A DNA stretch of 64,000 nt, taken from Nepenthes gracilis. Its lineage: Eukaryota; Streptophyta; Magnoliopsida; Caryophyllales; Nepenthaceae. Below are positions 47,142 through 57,599 of the stretch, one piece after another. The stretch is taken from the NCBI GenBank assembly GCA_033239525.1, contig BSYO01000020.1, forward strand, positions 6,139,892 to 6,203,891, written 5' to 3'. Numbering within the stretch: the stretch's first letter is position 1; each line of letters begins with the position of its first letter. The translations under genes were made by a program, and so were the position numbers. The notes under the pieces were generated by a model that was not told the origin of the DNA, did not search any database, and saw nothing but the letters and a program-made list of their open reading frames with translations.

Positions 47142-47548
47142 AAAGGGCCCGAGGTTCTCGGCCGTTTGGCATGAAGTCATCGATCTTCTAGATGAGTTGG
47201 TCGCTTCCTGCTCTATTTTGGGTGCGCGCGTTTTCGACTTGATATGGACATTCCTGGACGGGCCGGAACACGACAGTCTACGTTCCGGGTTGGGTCCTTT
47301 ATAGTGACCGTCTAAGCACGTGCATCCTTGAGGTGAGTGCAGTGCTGAGTTTGATGGGAGGCGGTCCCAGAGCCTCTTCTGGGTCCGAGACCTAACCAGC
47401 ATCACCGTTTTCAGGCTTCTAATACGCATTAAATGCTGAAGCGACGCGCTGACAGGCACCTTGGGAAGGAAAGGCCATCATTTTTCTGCAACGAATGGCT
47501 GGGCGACGCGTGGCAAGGGTAATGAGTGCGCTTTTTTGAATTCCAGGG

Positions 47549-47558
47549 TTATTTAAAC
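47549..47558 (+). promoter_or_regulatory. TATA-like box of the antisense gene
   Basis: ttatttaaac lies 121-130 nt before the ATG at 47679, in the orientation of the antisense gene. It is in the same relative place as the TATA-like box at 16330-16321 of the other element. Promoter activity is inferred. Confidence 0.4.
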
Positions 47559-48589
47559 GCCTCCTTGCTCCGACTTTCCACCTTCGCGTCTGCTTTTTCC
47601 CTTTTCCTCTTAAGTGTTGAGGCTTTCCGTTCCTTCTCCGTTCGAGTTTCTTCTTCATTTTCTTGTTTTTTGGCGTTCATGGTGCCTGGGGTGAGAGAGA
47701 TTGCCTCCACAGTGACGCTCGACAAGCTCACAGAGATTCGAGCTCGATATCGAATCCCTTAGTCTACAGCCATGATGATTTCGGAGTCGCATGACAGGGC
47801 ATTGTATTCTCAGGATGGCTTCATTACCGTTTATGAAGTCCACCTCAAAGGTGGGCTACGGTTTCCCATCGCGGAGGAGCTTTACTACATTATGAGGGCA
47901 TTGGGAGTGCCCCTTGCCAGGCTTCAGCCGAACGTGGTGAGGTATCTGGTATCCCTGTGCGTCTTCTTCCGGTGTCATAAGAGGCTCTTGAATGCCCTTA
48001 CGGTCAAGGTGATTTTTCGCTTTACACAAAACCTTGACTGGATTATAATGACTCCCCGCCCGGACTATTCTTTGATGTGTGGGGGTAACCCGGATTCCAC
48101 GAAACGTTGAAAGGATAAGTTCTTCTTTCTTGGCTTCCACGAGCATTGGGTCGTTCCCTTCAAGTGGGGGAAGGTGGCTGTCCAGTATAGCTTTGACCCT
48201 TCGAAGGAGGACAGGGAGAATGTGAAGGAGTTCACGGACTTGGTGCTGGCCAATCTGGGGAGCTTTCACCTGAACAAGCACAACATCTGGCTGTCTCCCG
48301 AGAAGTTCGAGGAAGCCAAGTGGGGACCACGGGCTGAGGCTTCTGCGGCAGCTTCTTCCGAGAAGGGACTGAGGAGGAGAGCTGGGATACTGAGGATCGG
48401 GGGTCCCGTTGTCCGCCTGGGTGAAGACATCCTCGCCGAGAGTTTGGGACTCCCGGTGGCCTGCGCTGAGCCTTCCTCCAGTGATGATGACGATGATTTC
48501 AACATCGAGGATCTGAGCGACGATGACGTGGCTGCTCCTCTGATTAAGAGGTCGAGGACTAGGTCTTTGCCTGAGTCCTCGGGGTCTGG

Positions 48590-48850
48590 AGGTCTCGCCT
48601 TCACTTCCACTGCTAATCTTCCGGCTGAGTGCCTGGGAGCTGAAGGTCTCGACTTCACTTCCACTGCTAATCCTTCCACTGAGTTCTCGGGAGCTAAAGG
48701 TTTCGCCTTCACTTCCACTGCTAATCTTCCGGCTGAGTGCCCGGGAGCTGAAGGTCTCGGCTTCACTTCCACTGCTGATCCTCCCACTGAGTTCTCGGGA
48801 GCTGAAGGTTTCTCCTTCACTTCCATTGCTAATCTCGCTGAGCCCTCGGG
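48590..48850 (+). repeat. 54-bp coding repeats (18 residues) in the antisense gene
   Basis: Five in-frame units of 54 bp encoding FTSTAN-type segments that alternate between LPAEC and P-x-TEF versions, suggesting a 108-bp higher-order unit. The copy at 14463-16243 does not show them, so the expansion is lineage-specific. Confidence 0.8.
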
Positions 48851-49282
48851 GGCATCGTTCAGATGGTGCAGTTTCCGGACGTCCATCCCCCCAATGATGA
48901 TCTTGTCCTCAAAGTTCCGGTTGATTTGCCTGGTGACGTCTCAGACAGGGTTGATCACCCTTCCGAGGACATGGGAGGTAGAAACTTCATGGTGGACTCT
49001 GAGAGGGGGATGACGGCTGAGACGGTCCGAGAGGTGGTGGAGGTCGAGGAGTTGAGTGTCGACGAGCTCATGCCCCTTGATCCTTCTGAGTGCCCTACTG
49101 TGGTCCAGGCTGAGCGGTCGTCTAAGTTTTTTCGGGATGTTAACTTTGAGGCAGGCCCTCCGATGCCTTTCATAGCCGCTGAGTCCGTGTCTGAGGTGGC
49201 ACCCGCGGGGCCTAGGAGCGGTCTTCAGGAGTCCGAGATCCATGGGGAGCGTGGCACAGGGGACGATCCTCTCGTCTCTAAG

Positions 49283-49350
49283 GTAACCCACTGTTTCTTT
49301 TCCTACCTTGTTCCCACTTGTTCGTATTTTGACGAACCTTTCTACTGCAG
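49283..49350 (+). other. probable spliceosomal intron in the antisense gene
   Basis: 68 bp. The donor is AAG|gtaacc; the acceptor is tctactgcag, with a T/C-rich tract before it. The donor falls between codons, and the downstream frame starts with a coiled coil that continues the protein. Reading through the intron instead gives a stop at 49361-49363. Confidence 0.65.
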
Positions 49351-49863
49351 CTCCAGGGCCTGATCAGGGACCTCAGCGAACTGGTAGGGGTGATCGGCCA
49401 ATCCCGCTCGGAAGTGGCATCTTCGAGGACCACCCGAGAGGCCGCGCGACCGGTGGAAGCGGAGCTGGCCAAAGCTAAGGAGAAGATTGCTTCTTTGGAG
49501 GACACTGTCAAGCTCCTGCGGCTTCAATAGGGCCTTCTTCAGGATCGGATCCTTCGCTAGGAAGAGAGGTTGAGGACGTCCGTACGGGTTGCCGAGATGG
49601 CCCCAGTGTTGGATGGCAAGTTCTGGGACGGCATCCACATGTGCCGAGTGGCGCGACTGGTCCGTCCAAGATTTCCTGTAGCCATCCTCGATCCCAAGAA
49701 CGCCAGTGCCTTGAGTGTAGAAGACTTATACGGTGTCCCTGGGAGGCCCTTCCCTGGACCTCCTCGGGCAGGGCCTGATGGTGAGCCTCTTACTCCCGAG
49801 GAGCCAATTCCGGGGGATCAGACGGGATCTTCAGGAGCCCAAGAGGCTCAAGGAGGGAGTTGA

Positions 49864-50139
49864 GAGGCGCTCCCTTGATACGTTGTTTCTTTTCTTATTT
49901 TGCTACACTTGTATATAAATTCTTCTTATGAATAAGACTTATCCTTTTTTGCAATCGAGCTTCGGACGTTCCTTTTGTCTTATTTGTACAAGTGTTCCTT
50001 TCTCTCTTTTTTTTTTACGGCGCAATACTCGACGCCTTACTCTTAGCTCTGAGCGCGTGATCTCTTTAAGATCCTTGGCCCTTTAACTTCTTGGGTTTGG
50101 GCGTGTGACCCTCTTAGGATCTTCTAGCCTTTACCTATT
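49864..50139 (+). other. probable 3' UTR of the antisense gene
   Basis: AT-rich stretch after the stop at 49861-49863, with a poly-A-signal-like word (tgaataagac, 49928-49937) and a T run at 50008-50016. No coding signal. Confidence 0.4.
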
Positions 50140-50750
50140 TACTTTTTTGACCTCTGGGGTCCGGGTCCGCTCGATTCTGTGGAGCTTTGAGCTTTGACTC
50201 TGAGCCGCCTCGATTCACTCGATAGAGTTTTGAGTTTTGACCTCTCGGGTCCCGGCCTGCAGGATCGCTCGATCGCGTAGGAGTTTTGAGTTTTGACCTC
50301 TAGGGCCGCCTGGGGACCGCTCGGTCACAGCCAGAGTTTTTGAGTTTTTGAGTTTTGACCTCTAGGGCCCGCCTGCAGGACCGCTCGGTCACAACCGAAG
50401 TTTTTTTGAGTTTTGACCTCTAGGGCCCGGCCTGCAGGACCGCTCGGTCCTGGCCGAAGTTTTTGAGTTTTGACCTCTGGGGCCCAGCCTTTGGGACCGC
50501 TCGGTCACAGCCGAGTTTTTGAGTTTTGACCTCTAGGGCCCGGCCTCTGGGACCGCTCGGTCACAGCCGAGTTTTTGAGTTTTGACCTCTAGGGCCCGGC
50601 CTTTGGGACCGCTCGGTCACAGTCGAGTTTCTGAGTTTTGACCTCTGGGGCCCGGCCTCTGGGACCGCTCGGTCACAGCCGAGTTTTTGAGTTTTGAGCT
50701 CTAGGGCTCGGCCTCTGGGACCGCTCCGTCACAGCCGAGTTTTTTATTGT
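50140..50750 (-). repeat. ~57-bp tandem repeat array
   Basis: About ten copies of a 55-60-bp unit with the words gagttttgacctctagggcc and gggaccgctcggtcacagcc. Length varies through the T run between units. It sits between gag and the antisense gene, the place where pol should have ended. Confidence 0.9.
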
Positions 50751-50960
50751 GCCTCGAGTTGCTTCATCGTTGATGAGGGAGCATGAGAACGCTTCAGAAT
50801 AGACGAAGTGAAGGGGCGTTTTCATTTATGTACACGTTTTACACTGAGTGGCCTCCAGGGCCTTTTCTCTCTATTTTTTTTTGTTTTTTTTTTTTTTTTT
50901 GGTTATATTAGTCCGTGCGCTTGGGCCTTCATGCTCCTTTGTTACCGCTCCCATGGCTCT
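50751..50960. other. deletion junction between gag and 3' region
   Basis: Contains a long T run (50874-50900) on the plus strand. Gag sequence is readable to about 50990 on its right, and the repeats end on its left, so the missing pol must have been lost here. Confidence 0.45.
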
Positions 50961-51797
50961 TCCGACAGCTACGTTTGGGGCTGGCCTCGCCGGTATTGGC
51001 GTCCTCAGCGGGTAGTCAAGCCCACTCTGTGCCCATTACGGCCTTGCCCTTTGAGCGGCGCGACCGGGTGCGCCCTACGGTTCCGTGGCCACGCCCGGGT
51101 CGTGGCAGGAAGCGGTCAAGATAGCCCTCCATTACAAGCCGTTCGATCTCCACCTAAAGCTTATGGCAGTCCTCGGTGTCATGGCCACAGCTGCAGTGGT
51201 AATGGCAATATTCCCACTGGTCGCCTCCCTCTGGATTCTTTAACGCCTTGGGCCATCTCAGGAACTCCTCATCCCTGATCTGCCTCAGGATATTGGTGAG
51301 GGAGTCGGTGAGAGCAAGTGGGCCCGAGGGCCCGTCTCCTCCAAGGACCATCCGCTCGGGCTCTTCTCGCCTGGACGGCCCTTGGGTCTTTCGCTGGGCG
51401 CTCGCCCTTCTTTTTCCTTCCCCTGTCCTCGGGGGCAGGGGGTCTTCTCGTCCTTTCGGCTGACTTGTTTCACCGATTTTAGGCCCGAAGACCGTCTTCC
51501 AGAGCCTTTTGAGCCCTTTCTTCGTCGGGGCTTGGCTCATGGACTTTTTCTGTTGAGGTAGTCCCTCAACTCGCCAGGAGCCCGCGTTGAGTGTTGCCTC
51601 TGGGGCGCCGCTGGACGCGGGCTTTCAGGGCGCGGGCCCCTAGACTGCTCGTCCACCTTCTCTCGGAGGGTACGGACGGCTCTTGTGAGGCTGTCCACCT
51701 TCTGTACTAGCTTGCGTACGCTAGTTCCAGGGCCGCTACTCACTCTGCCACCCGATGGGAGGCACCTGTCGTAGCGCTCCTCTTCTTGGGTGGACAT
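50960..51797 (-). pseudogene. gag fragments of the non-autonomous element
   Basis: Probable start at ATG 51797 (MSTQEEERYDRCLPSGGR), followed by a coiled coil (VRKLVQKVDSLTRAVRTLRE). A frame break near 51540 leads to the C-terminal gag part: TDSLTNILRQIRDEEFLRWP (about 51310-51250), then CHYHCSCGHDTEDCHKL (51204-51154), the CxxH...GHxTEDC knuckle of Tat gag. After a stop, VEIERLVMEGYLDRF continues the typical pattern. The capsid core domain that should lie between the two parts is absent. Upstream codons to 51914 are open but extend into the LTR and are not conserved. Confidence 0.7.
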
Positions 51798-51877
51798 ACT
51801 GTCTTGTCTGCTGATCATCTTCAGCGCGTTGCTGTTGTAGGAGGGTGGAAAGCTACGAGCTTTCAGTTGATTTTCGT

Positions 51878-51895
51878 TCCCACAGACGGCGCCAA
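51878..51895 (-). other. primer binding site
   Basis: On the minus strand ttggcgccgtctgtggga directly follows the LTR end. It is the typical, undamaged primer site of Tat/Athila-like Gypsy elements. The tRNA species is not assigned. Confidence 0.8.
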
Positions 51896-52891
51896 TGTTG
51901 CGTTCTGGATCCACGGGGTCCAGTTGGATCCATGGTTTCCAGGCAACACAAGTGTTTGGGGTGTTGGAGACGAGAGGAAGTCAAGACCGGATCTTTTACG
52001 TGGGAAACCTCCTCTTAAATGGGGAGAAAAAACCACGAGGCTCAGGGCCTTAGAAATACTTCACTATTTGGGTGGAAGTCTTTGCAAAGTGTAAGTGTTA
52101 GGGAGCATTCCTTCCCTGTCTCTTATTCTGTATCTCTTTTTTAGAGGGGATCGCTCACTGGAAGGCTCTATCACTCTTTTTGGTTCCGTTTCGCTAGGAA
52201 AGTGAGATTCAGTGGCCGAGAGGAAGTGGGCCTTTTTTCCTTCTGTCTGGAGCAAATTTGGGGGAAGAGAATCTGGTCCTTTTGAAGGAGATTTTGCCGG
52301 GTATTTATAGGAAAGATCATGCCGTTGGGGAGGAGACACGTGGCAGCCATCGGATGGCCCAGAAGCAATGCAGTGTCCCACCGGCTTTATTTAATACTGC
52401 TGACGTGCGCGAGATGGCACGCGGCTGGCGCCGCTGGTAGGCCTAGGTGTGTCAGGCATGTGAGGTCTAGGCGTTAGTCTTGATTTGACCAGGCGTGCCC
52501 TGTTTAGACGGCGACTGGCAGTGGATGTAGGTTTCCTTGGGAATCGGCGACGTTGCTTAACTGGCATCCTCAGCCGAGCATAGGGCAGTCCTCGGGGGAT
52601 CCTCTAGGGAAAAGCCCTGGAATATCTTCTTGACTTCTCGGACGGCTCTGAGACTCGGCAGTACTTTTACGGTTCTTGGTCTTTTCGCTGTCCGCTTATT
52701 TGGATGGTGTCCTCGATCTTCCTTATGAGCCGACGGGTCCTCTTGGACTTTTGCTGGGGTCTTGGTCTTTGGGTCACCGGCCTCTGCTTTGGGCCTCTCA
52801 GGCTGTTCAGTTTTCTCGGCTCGTGGGAGCCTCGCGTTTGGGCCTTTCTCCTGGACCGTGCTTTTATGGGCCCTTATATTGGGGTCCAACA
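51896..52891 (-). repeat. 5' LTR of the non-autonomous element
   Basis: 996 bp, same length and ends as the 3' LTR. The U3/R region on the minus strand holds the tataagg word near its start; no strong internal TATA was fixed by eye. Confidence 0.9.
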
Positions 52892-53599
52892 AGCACCATT
52901 TCCAGACACAATAAAATGCAAAGAATATCGGCAAGAAAAGCAAAGAGAGAGTGAGGAGATAAAGATGAAGATAACTTTTCCGGTGGTGATTATGAAATAA
53001 TATTTCAGACCACTTTTCCGATTAACTTGCATCCGTTGATAAGGGAGAATAAAAAGGAGAAGTGGAAGAAGTTTTTATATATTATGTGCATAAATTTATT
53101 TAGACGTGTATAATCTTTTTAAAAATTAATATCTGAGTTCTAAAAATACTATTATTAATTGAAAAAAATTAGAAAATATCAAAAGGAAATTCCTGTGTTT
53201 TCTTCAAATTGATTTCAGTTATTTAGGCCAGAATCTTTGCACAGTTAAAAATTTATTTGCATCATGCCTTCTTAATTTTTTTTTTTTTACAATTTATTAT
53301 AAGTGGCTAGCAATGCCATGTTGTTTAGAATTTTTAAAAAAACAATTTTATTACTTTTTTTTATTACATATTTAAAAAAAAAAAGAAAAAAATTTATACG
53401 TCACGTCTGTACACCAAATTCAACAGTCAATCATAAAGTATAACATGAAAGTATGTAAAACGTGTTGCTTTTTACTGACTTGTCAAGTTGCCCAAAACAA
53501 TGACTTCTCCCATCAAATTCAAAAAAGTTCGCCCCCACTAAAATGAAGTTGGATCACACAAATCTACTACTTTTGAATGAAGAATTTTTGGGATTTAGG
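52892..53599. other. AT-rich intergenic DNA
   Basis: No gene or element recognised. It contains T and A runs (about 53277-53290, 53371-53392). The last five bases, ttagg (53595-53599), are the target duplication of the next Copia element. Confidence 0.4.
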
Positions 53600-54372
53600 T
53601 GCTGGGAAAGAGATGCCGATTGGTCGGTAAAATCGAGAGGATAAAGATGACAGGCACACACACGCACAACAAGAAAATAGGAGAGAATTGGAACACACAA
53701 GTTTACGTGAAAATCCTCTTTTGAATAAGAGAAAAAAATACAAGATACTTAATTTACAAAATCATACTATGAAATTTGGTTACAAAAATTCTGACTATAC
53801 AAGCCCCTGAAGAACAAAGAATAAGAGTAAAGCATTACTCCTTTTATTTTTCTATGTTTCTTCGCTCACTTTACACTTAAAAAACATAGCAATGTTCATG
53901 TATATATACAAATGTATCGGGTGGCATCTACTCTGCAAAATAATTGCATGCACTACAAGGCCTGTCACTTACTTTGTAAGACGCCTTCCTACAAGGGACA
54001 GTTAACCTACTCTGTAAAACGACTACCAGTTCTGAAAAGGTCAACTTCTTTATTTATAAAGTCTACTGTCTGCACAGACTTTATAGGCCAATTTTTTTTT
54101 CCAAATGGGTTGTTTTTTGACCGTCAGTAGTTGAACTTCCATTTGACTTTATTATTCTGGAAAATTTTCATCTTCTTCGGTCTTGTGAAGCTCTCTGGAA
54201 GTTTCACTCTGGATCTTCCTCCATTTGGGTCAAGTACAACCACTTCGACCTTTCTTCCATTCCGATTAAGTAAAACCACTTTGACTTTTCTTCTATTCTA
54301 GCCAAGTAAACTAGTCTGACCTTTCTTTTATTTTGACCACTTTTTACATGTGAGTGACTTAAAATCCCAACA
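53600..54372 (-). repeat. 3' LTR of reverse-strand Copia element
   Basis: 773 bp. On the minus strand it starts tgttgggattttaagtc at 54372. A purine-rich tract (aaggaaaaatt) precedes it at about 54383-54373. Confidence 0.88.
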
Positions 54373-54379
54373 AATTTTT

Positions 54380-56200
54380 CCTTACACTGTAGGGGACTAA
54401 ATCCGTCAGTCCAGCCATACTAAAAAAAACTTTAAGTTTCCCCTTTAGTAGTATCTTGGTCATCATATCTAACCAATTCTCCTCAGTTCGGACCTTTTTA
54501 AATGATAGTGGTCCTGTGTCAATAACATCTCTTATCCAATGATATCAAATATCAATATATTTCTATTTCGAGTGAAATGAGGAGTTCCTACAGATATGCA
54601 TAGTACTTTAGTTATCACAAAGTATCACATACTTCTCCTATTTAAAACCAAGTTTCTAGATGAATTTCTTCATCCACAGTATCTCCTTACTGGCCTCAAT
54701 TATAGCAATAAATTTTCCCTCAATGGTTGGAAGAGTAATGCATTTTTGTAACTTCGATTGTCAAGAAACAACTCCTCCGCCGAACTTGATAAGGTATCCC
54801 AAAGTGGACTTTCGGAAGTCAACATCACCAGCCATATCAGTATCAGTGTATCCTACAAATAGAGGCTTGTCATTCCAAAGTATAGACACATCTTAGAAGT
54901 CCCCCGAAGATATCTTAGTATCCACTTCATTGTATCCAAATACTGCCTACCAGGATTTGATAGAAACTGACTGATTGTGCCAACTGCATGTGCAATGTCC
55001 GGCCTGGTAGAGACCATAGTATACATCAGGCTTCCCATGGCCGATGAATAGGGTACACTTCTCATGCCAACTTTTTCATCATCCAAGGTCAGATACTGCC
55101 GACTGCTTAATTTGAAATGACTTGCTAGTGGAGTGCTCACCGATCTGGACTTATCCATGTTAAAGCTTTAGAGCACCTTCTCCGCATAGTTTTCTTGAGA
55201 CATTCACAATCTCCTTGCCTTGCGGTCGTGAAATATTTCGATACCCAGAATCTATTTCGCTGGCCCCAAGTCCTTAATGGCAAAGGATTTTCCAAGTTGT
55301 TGCTTCAATTCGGTGATCCAAGAGACATTTCGTACAATAATCAGCATATCATCCACATAGAGTAGGAGAATGACAAAATTATTTTTTGAAGACCTCTGAA
55401 CAAATATACAATGATCCGAAGTAGTCTTTCGGTAGTTTTGACCTACCATAACAGACTCGAACTTCTTGTACCATTGTCTCGGGACTTGCTTTAACCCATA
55501 CAGGCTTTTCTTCTGATAACAGGTGTTCCTTCCCCTTAACCCAGAATCCCTCCGGGTGCTCCATGTAGATCTCCTCCTTGAGATCACCGTACAGAAAAGT
55601 CATCCGCACATCCTACTGCTCTGCTTCTAAGTCAAGGATGGTGGCCAATCCAAGTACCACTCGAATAGAAGATATTTTCACAATAGGGGCGAATATCTCA
55701 TCAAAGTCGACGCCCTTTTGTTGGTTGAAACCTTTCACAACCAGTCGTTTCTTGTACCTCGGTTGTGAGGTGCTTTTATTAGTCTTCAAATGAAAGACTC
55801 ATTTGCTCTTCAGGGCTCGCTTCCCCTTTGGCAATTCAGCCAGCTCAAATATGTAGTTCTCATACTGCGAGTCTATCTCATTCTGCATGACTTCTATTCA
55901 TTCCACATTGTGTTCGCCTCCCATGGCTTCTTTAAAGCTTTCTAACTCTCCTCCATCAGTGAATAAAACATACTCACTGGCTGATAGGCGAATAGATGAC
56001 CGTTGTTCCCTTGAAGATCGCCAAATAGGGACGATCTCAGCTGGCTCTGCAACGTTTTTGTCATTCTCGTCTTCTTCCGGCATTGGTATCTCTTCATTGT
56101 CTTCTTCGGCCACACCTTGGCCATCAACCTCTTGATAAAGAGGTGCCGGTCGGACAATATCAACACTCATCTTATCAAACTAGCTGGTATCAGACACAGC
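54380..56200 (-). pseudogene. Copia reverse transcriptase and RNase H, broken
   Basis: Read from right to left: linker with SSREQRSSIRL near 56040, RT with EEIYMEHPEGFWVKGKEHL near 55590-55530, YGLKQVPRQWYKKFESVMVG near 55500-55440 and the intact catalytic YVDDMLII near 55355-55332. The frame then ends at AK-stop, as in the tandem array, again where Gln is expected. The next segment (55158-54853) is KSRSVSTPLASHFKL, VPYSSAMGSLMY, DIAHAVGTISQFLSNPG. RNase H pieces follow to about 54640 but are poorly preserved. Confidence 0.78.
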
Positions 56201-57560
56201 CTTCTTCTCTTTACCGATATCATCAATAGTTTTGTCTTCAACAAACACTATGTCCCTTAATCTAATAAGTTTTCTCTCAATTAGGTCATAGAGTCTAAAT
56301 CCTAACTCATATTCCTTATAGCCTATGAAGACACATTACATTATTTTCAACTCCAATTTTATCATTTTATCCTTTGGGACATGGACGAAGATCTTACATC
56401 CAAATATCTAGAGGTGGTCATGAGACACTTCTTTTTCGAACCATATCTTCTCTGAGATTTCTCCATTTAGTGGGTTAGACGGTGATCTATTGATGACATA
56501 AACAGCAGTTCTCATGGCCTCTACCCAAAATGTTTCAGTGAGCTTTACTTCAGAGAGTACACTCTAACTCTCTCTATCAGCGTACGGTTCATTCGCTCAA
56601 CCACCCCATTCAACTATGGTATCTTTAACAATGTCTTGTGATGTCGAGTACCATGAGACCGGCAATATGTATCAAAAGCTCTGATGCACTCACCGTCATT
56701 ATCACTTCGAATGCACTTCAATTTCCTTTCTATCTGCTATTCAACCAGAGTATGAAAATACTCAAATACTCCAAAAGACTTGATCATTGGTCTTCGGGGG
56801 TACACCCACAACTTTTCGAGTAATCGTTAATGAATGAGACAAAATATTGTACTCCTCTAAACGACTTTTCTTTGAGCAGCCCACATACATCAGTGTGTAC
56901 CAGTTCAAGTTGCTCAGCCTTCTTAGTGGATGAGTCTCCTTGGAATGAGACTCGCAGCTGCTTTCTCGCCATGTAGTAAGGGCAAGTCCTCAGGTCGGTC
57001 TCCTTTTCTCTTGGAAAAAGGCACATCTTGGTCAGATTGTTCAATCCTTTTTTATTCATATGGCCCAGCCGACGTGCCACGAATTTGAGGATGCATCACT
57101 ACTGATAACATTCACTTCTCCGACTGCTGTAGAAGCTTGCACCACGTACAACCCAGAGACCTCCTTTCCACGGGTAACAACTAGAGACCCTCTAGTGATT
57201 CTCCATACTCCTTCACAAAAGGTGTTCTAATACCTTTCATCGTCTAGTTTGTCGACCGAAATTATATTCAACCGGATATTAGGCCCATATTGGACATCTT
57301 TTAGTAACAACCTCAACCCATTGTTGGTGACAAGCGGCATATCACATCTGCCAATGACCTGGGACGTTCGTTCATTTACCATCCTTATCACTCAAAATCT
57401 TCTGGAGTGTAAGATATAATAGTCCCCTTCTAAATGTGGCGTGGAGTGAAGTACCTGTATCCACCACCCAATTGGAGTCGTGATCGGTTAAGTTTACCAT
57501 ATCATCTAGTCACAAGTCAACAGGAGATCTCCTCTGGTGACTACTGAGACTGAGGCCTTT
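56200..57560 (-). pseudogene. Copia protease/integrase region, broken
   Basis: The pre-integrase and integrase start are seen at 57080-56784: RLGHMNKKGLNNLTKM, then LELVHTDVCGLLKEKSF and VQYFVSFINDYSK. The Asp of HTD is present. The rest of the core (about 56780-56500) contains the NGE-type and GVVERMNR-like segments in shifted frames. Protease around 57470-57300 is only recognisable by position. Confidence 0.65.
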
Positions 57561-57599
57561 TCCTTACATCATCTCTTCTCGGCTTTATTTTCCTTACCT

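Larger units (their letters stand above)
47679..49863 (+). pseudogene. antisense gene of Tat-like element, two exons, nearly intact
   Basis: Oriented opposite to its element. Start ATG 47679 (MVPGVREIASTV). Exon 1 holds a gypsy-type transposon domain (GFITVYEVHLKGG, FPIAEELYYIMRALGV, KDKFFFLGFHEHWVVPFKWG), an acidic stretch (SSSDDDDDFNIEDLSDDD) and five 18-residue repeats around FTSTAN (48590-48850). A frameshift near 48855 leads to the frame 48863-49282. An intron, 49283-49350, has gtaacc and ctactgcag ends. Exon 2 has a coiled coil (ELAKAKEKIASLEDTVKLL) and the C-terminal FWDGIHMCRVARLVRPRF motif, ending at 49863. Only four in-frame stops are seen (47760, 48108, 49528, 49558), all where CAG or CGA is plausible. 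The domain matches Pfam PF04195 by recollection. Function unknown; similar antisense ORFs are known in Grande-like elements. Confidence 0.75.
46133..52891 (-). mobile_element. non-autonomous Tat-like Gypsy element lacking pol
   Basis: Two 996-bp LTRs (46133-47128 and 51896-52891) with TGTTGG...GCAACA ends. On the minus strand the order is 5' LTR, intact primer site, gag fragments, tandem repeats, antisense gene, PPT and 3' LTR. Protease, RT, both RNase H domains and integrase are missing, and gag lacks its capsid domain. LTRs appear about 94-95% alike by eye, mostly transitions. The flanks gaaat (46128-46132) and agcac (52892-52896) do not match, so one side was changed after insertion or the copy is a recombinant. 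Confidence 0.85.

Noticed and set aside
48266..48886. 206-residue open frame on the minus strand
   Set aside because: Shadow of the 54-bp in-frame repeats in the antisense gene; no motif, and not present in the related copies.
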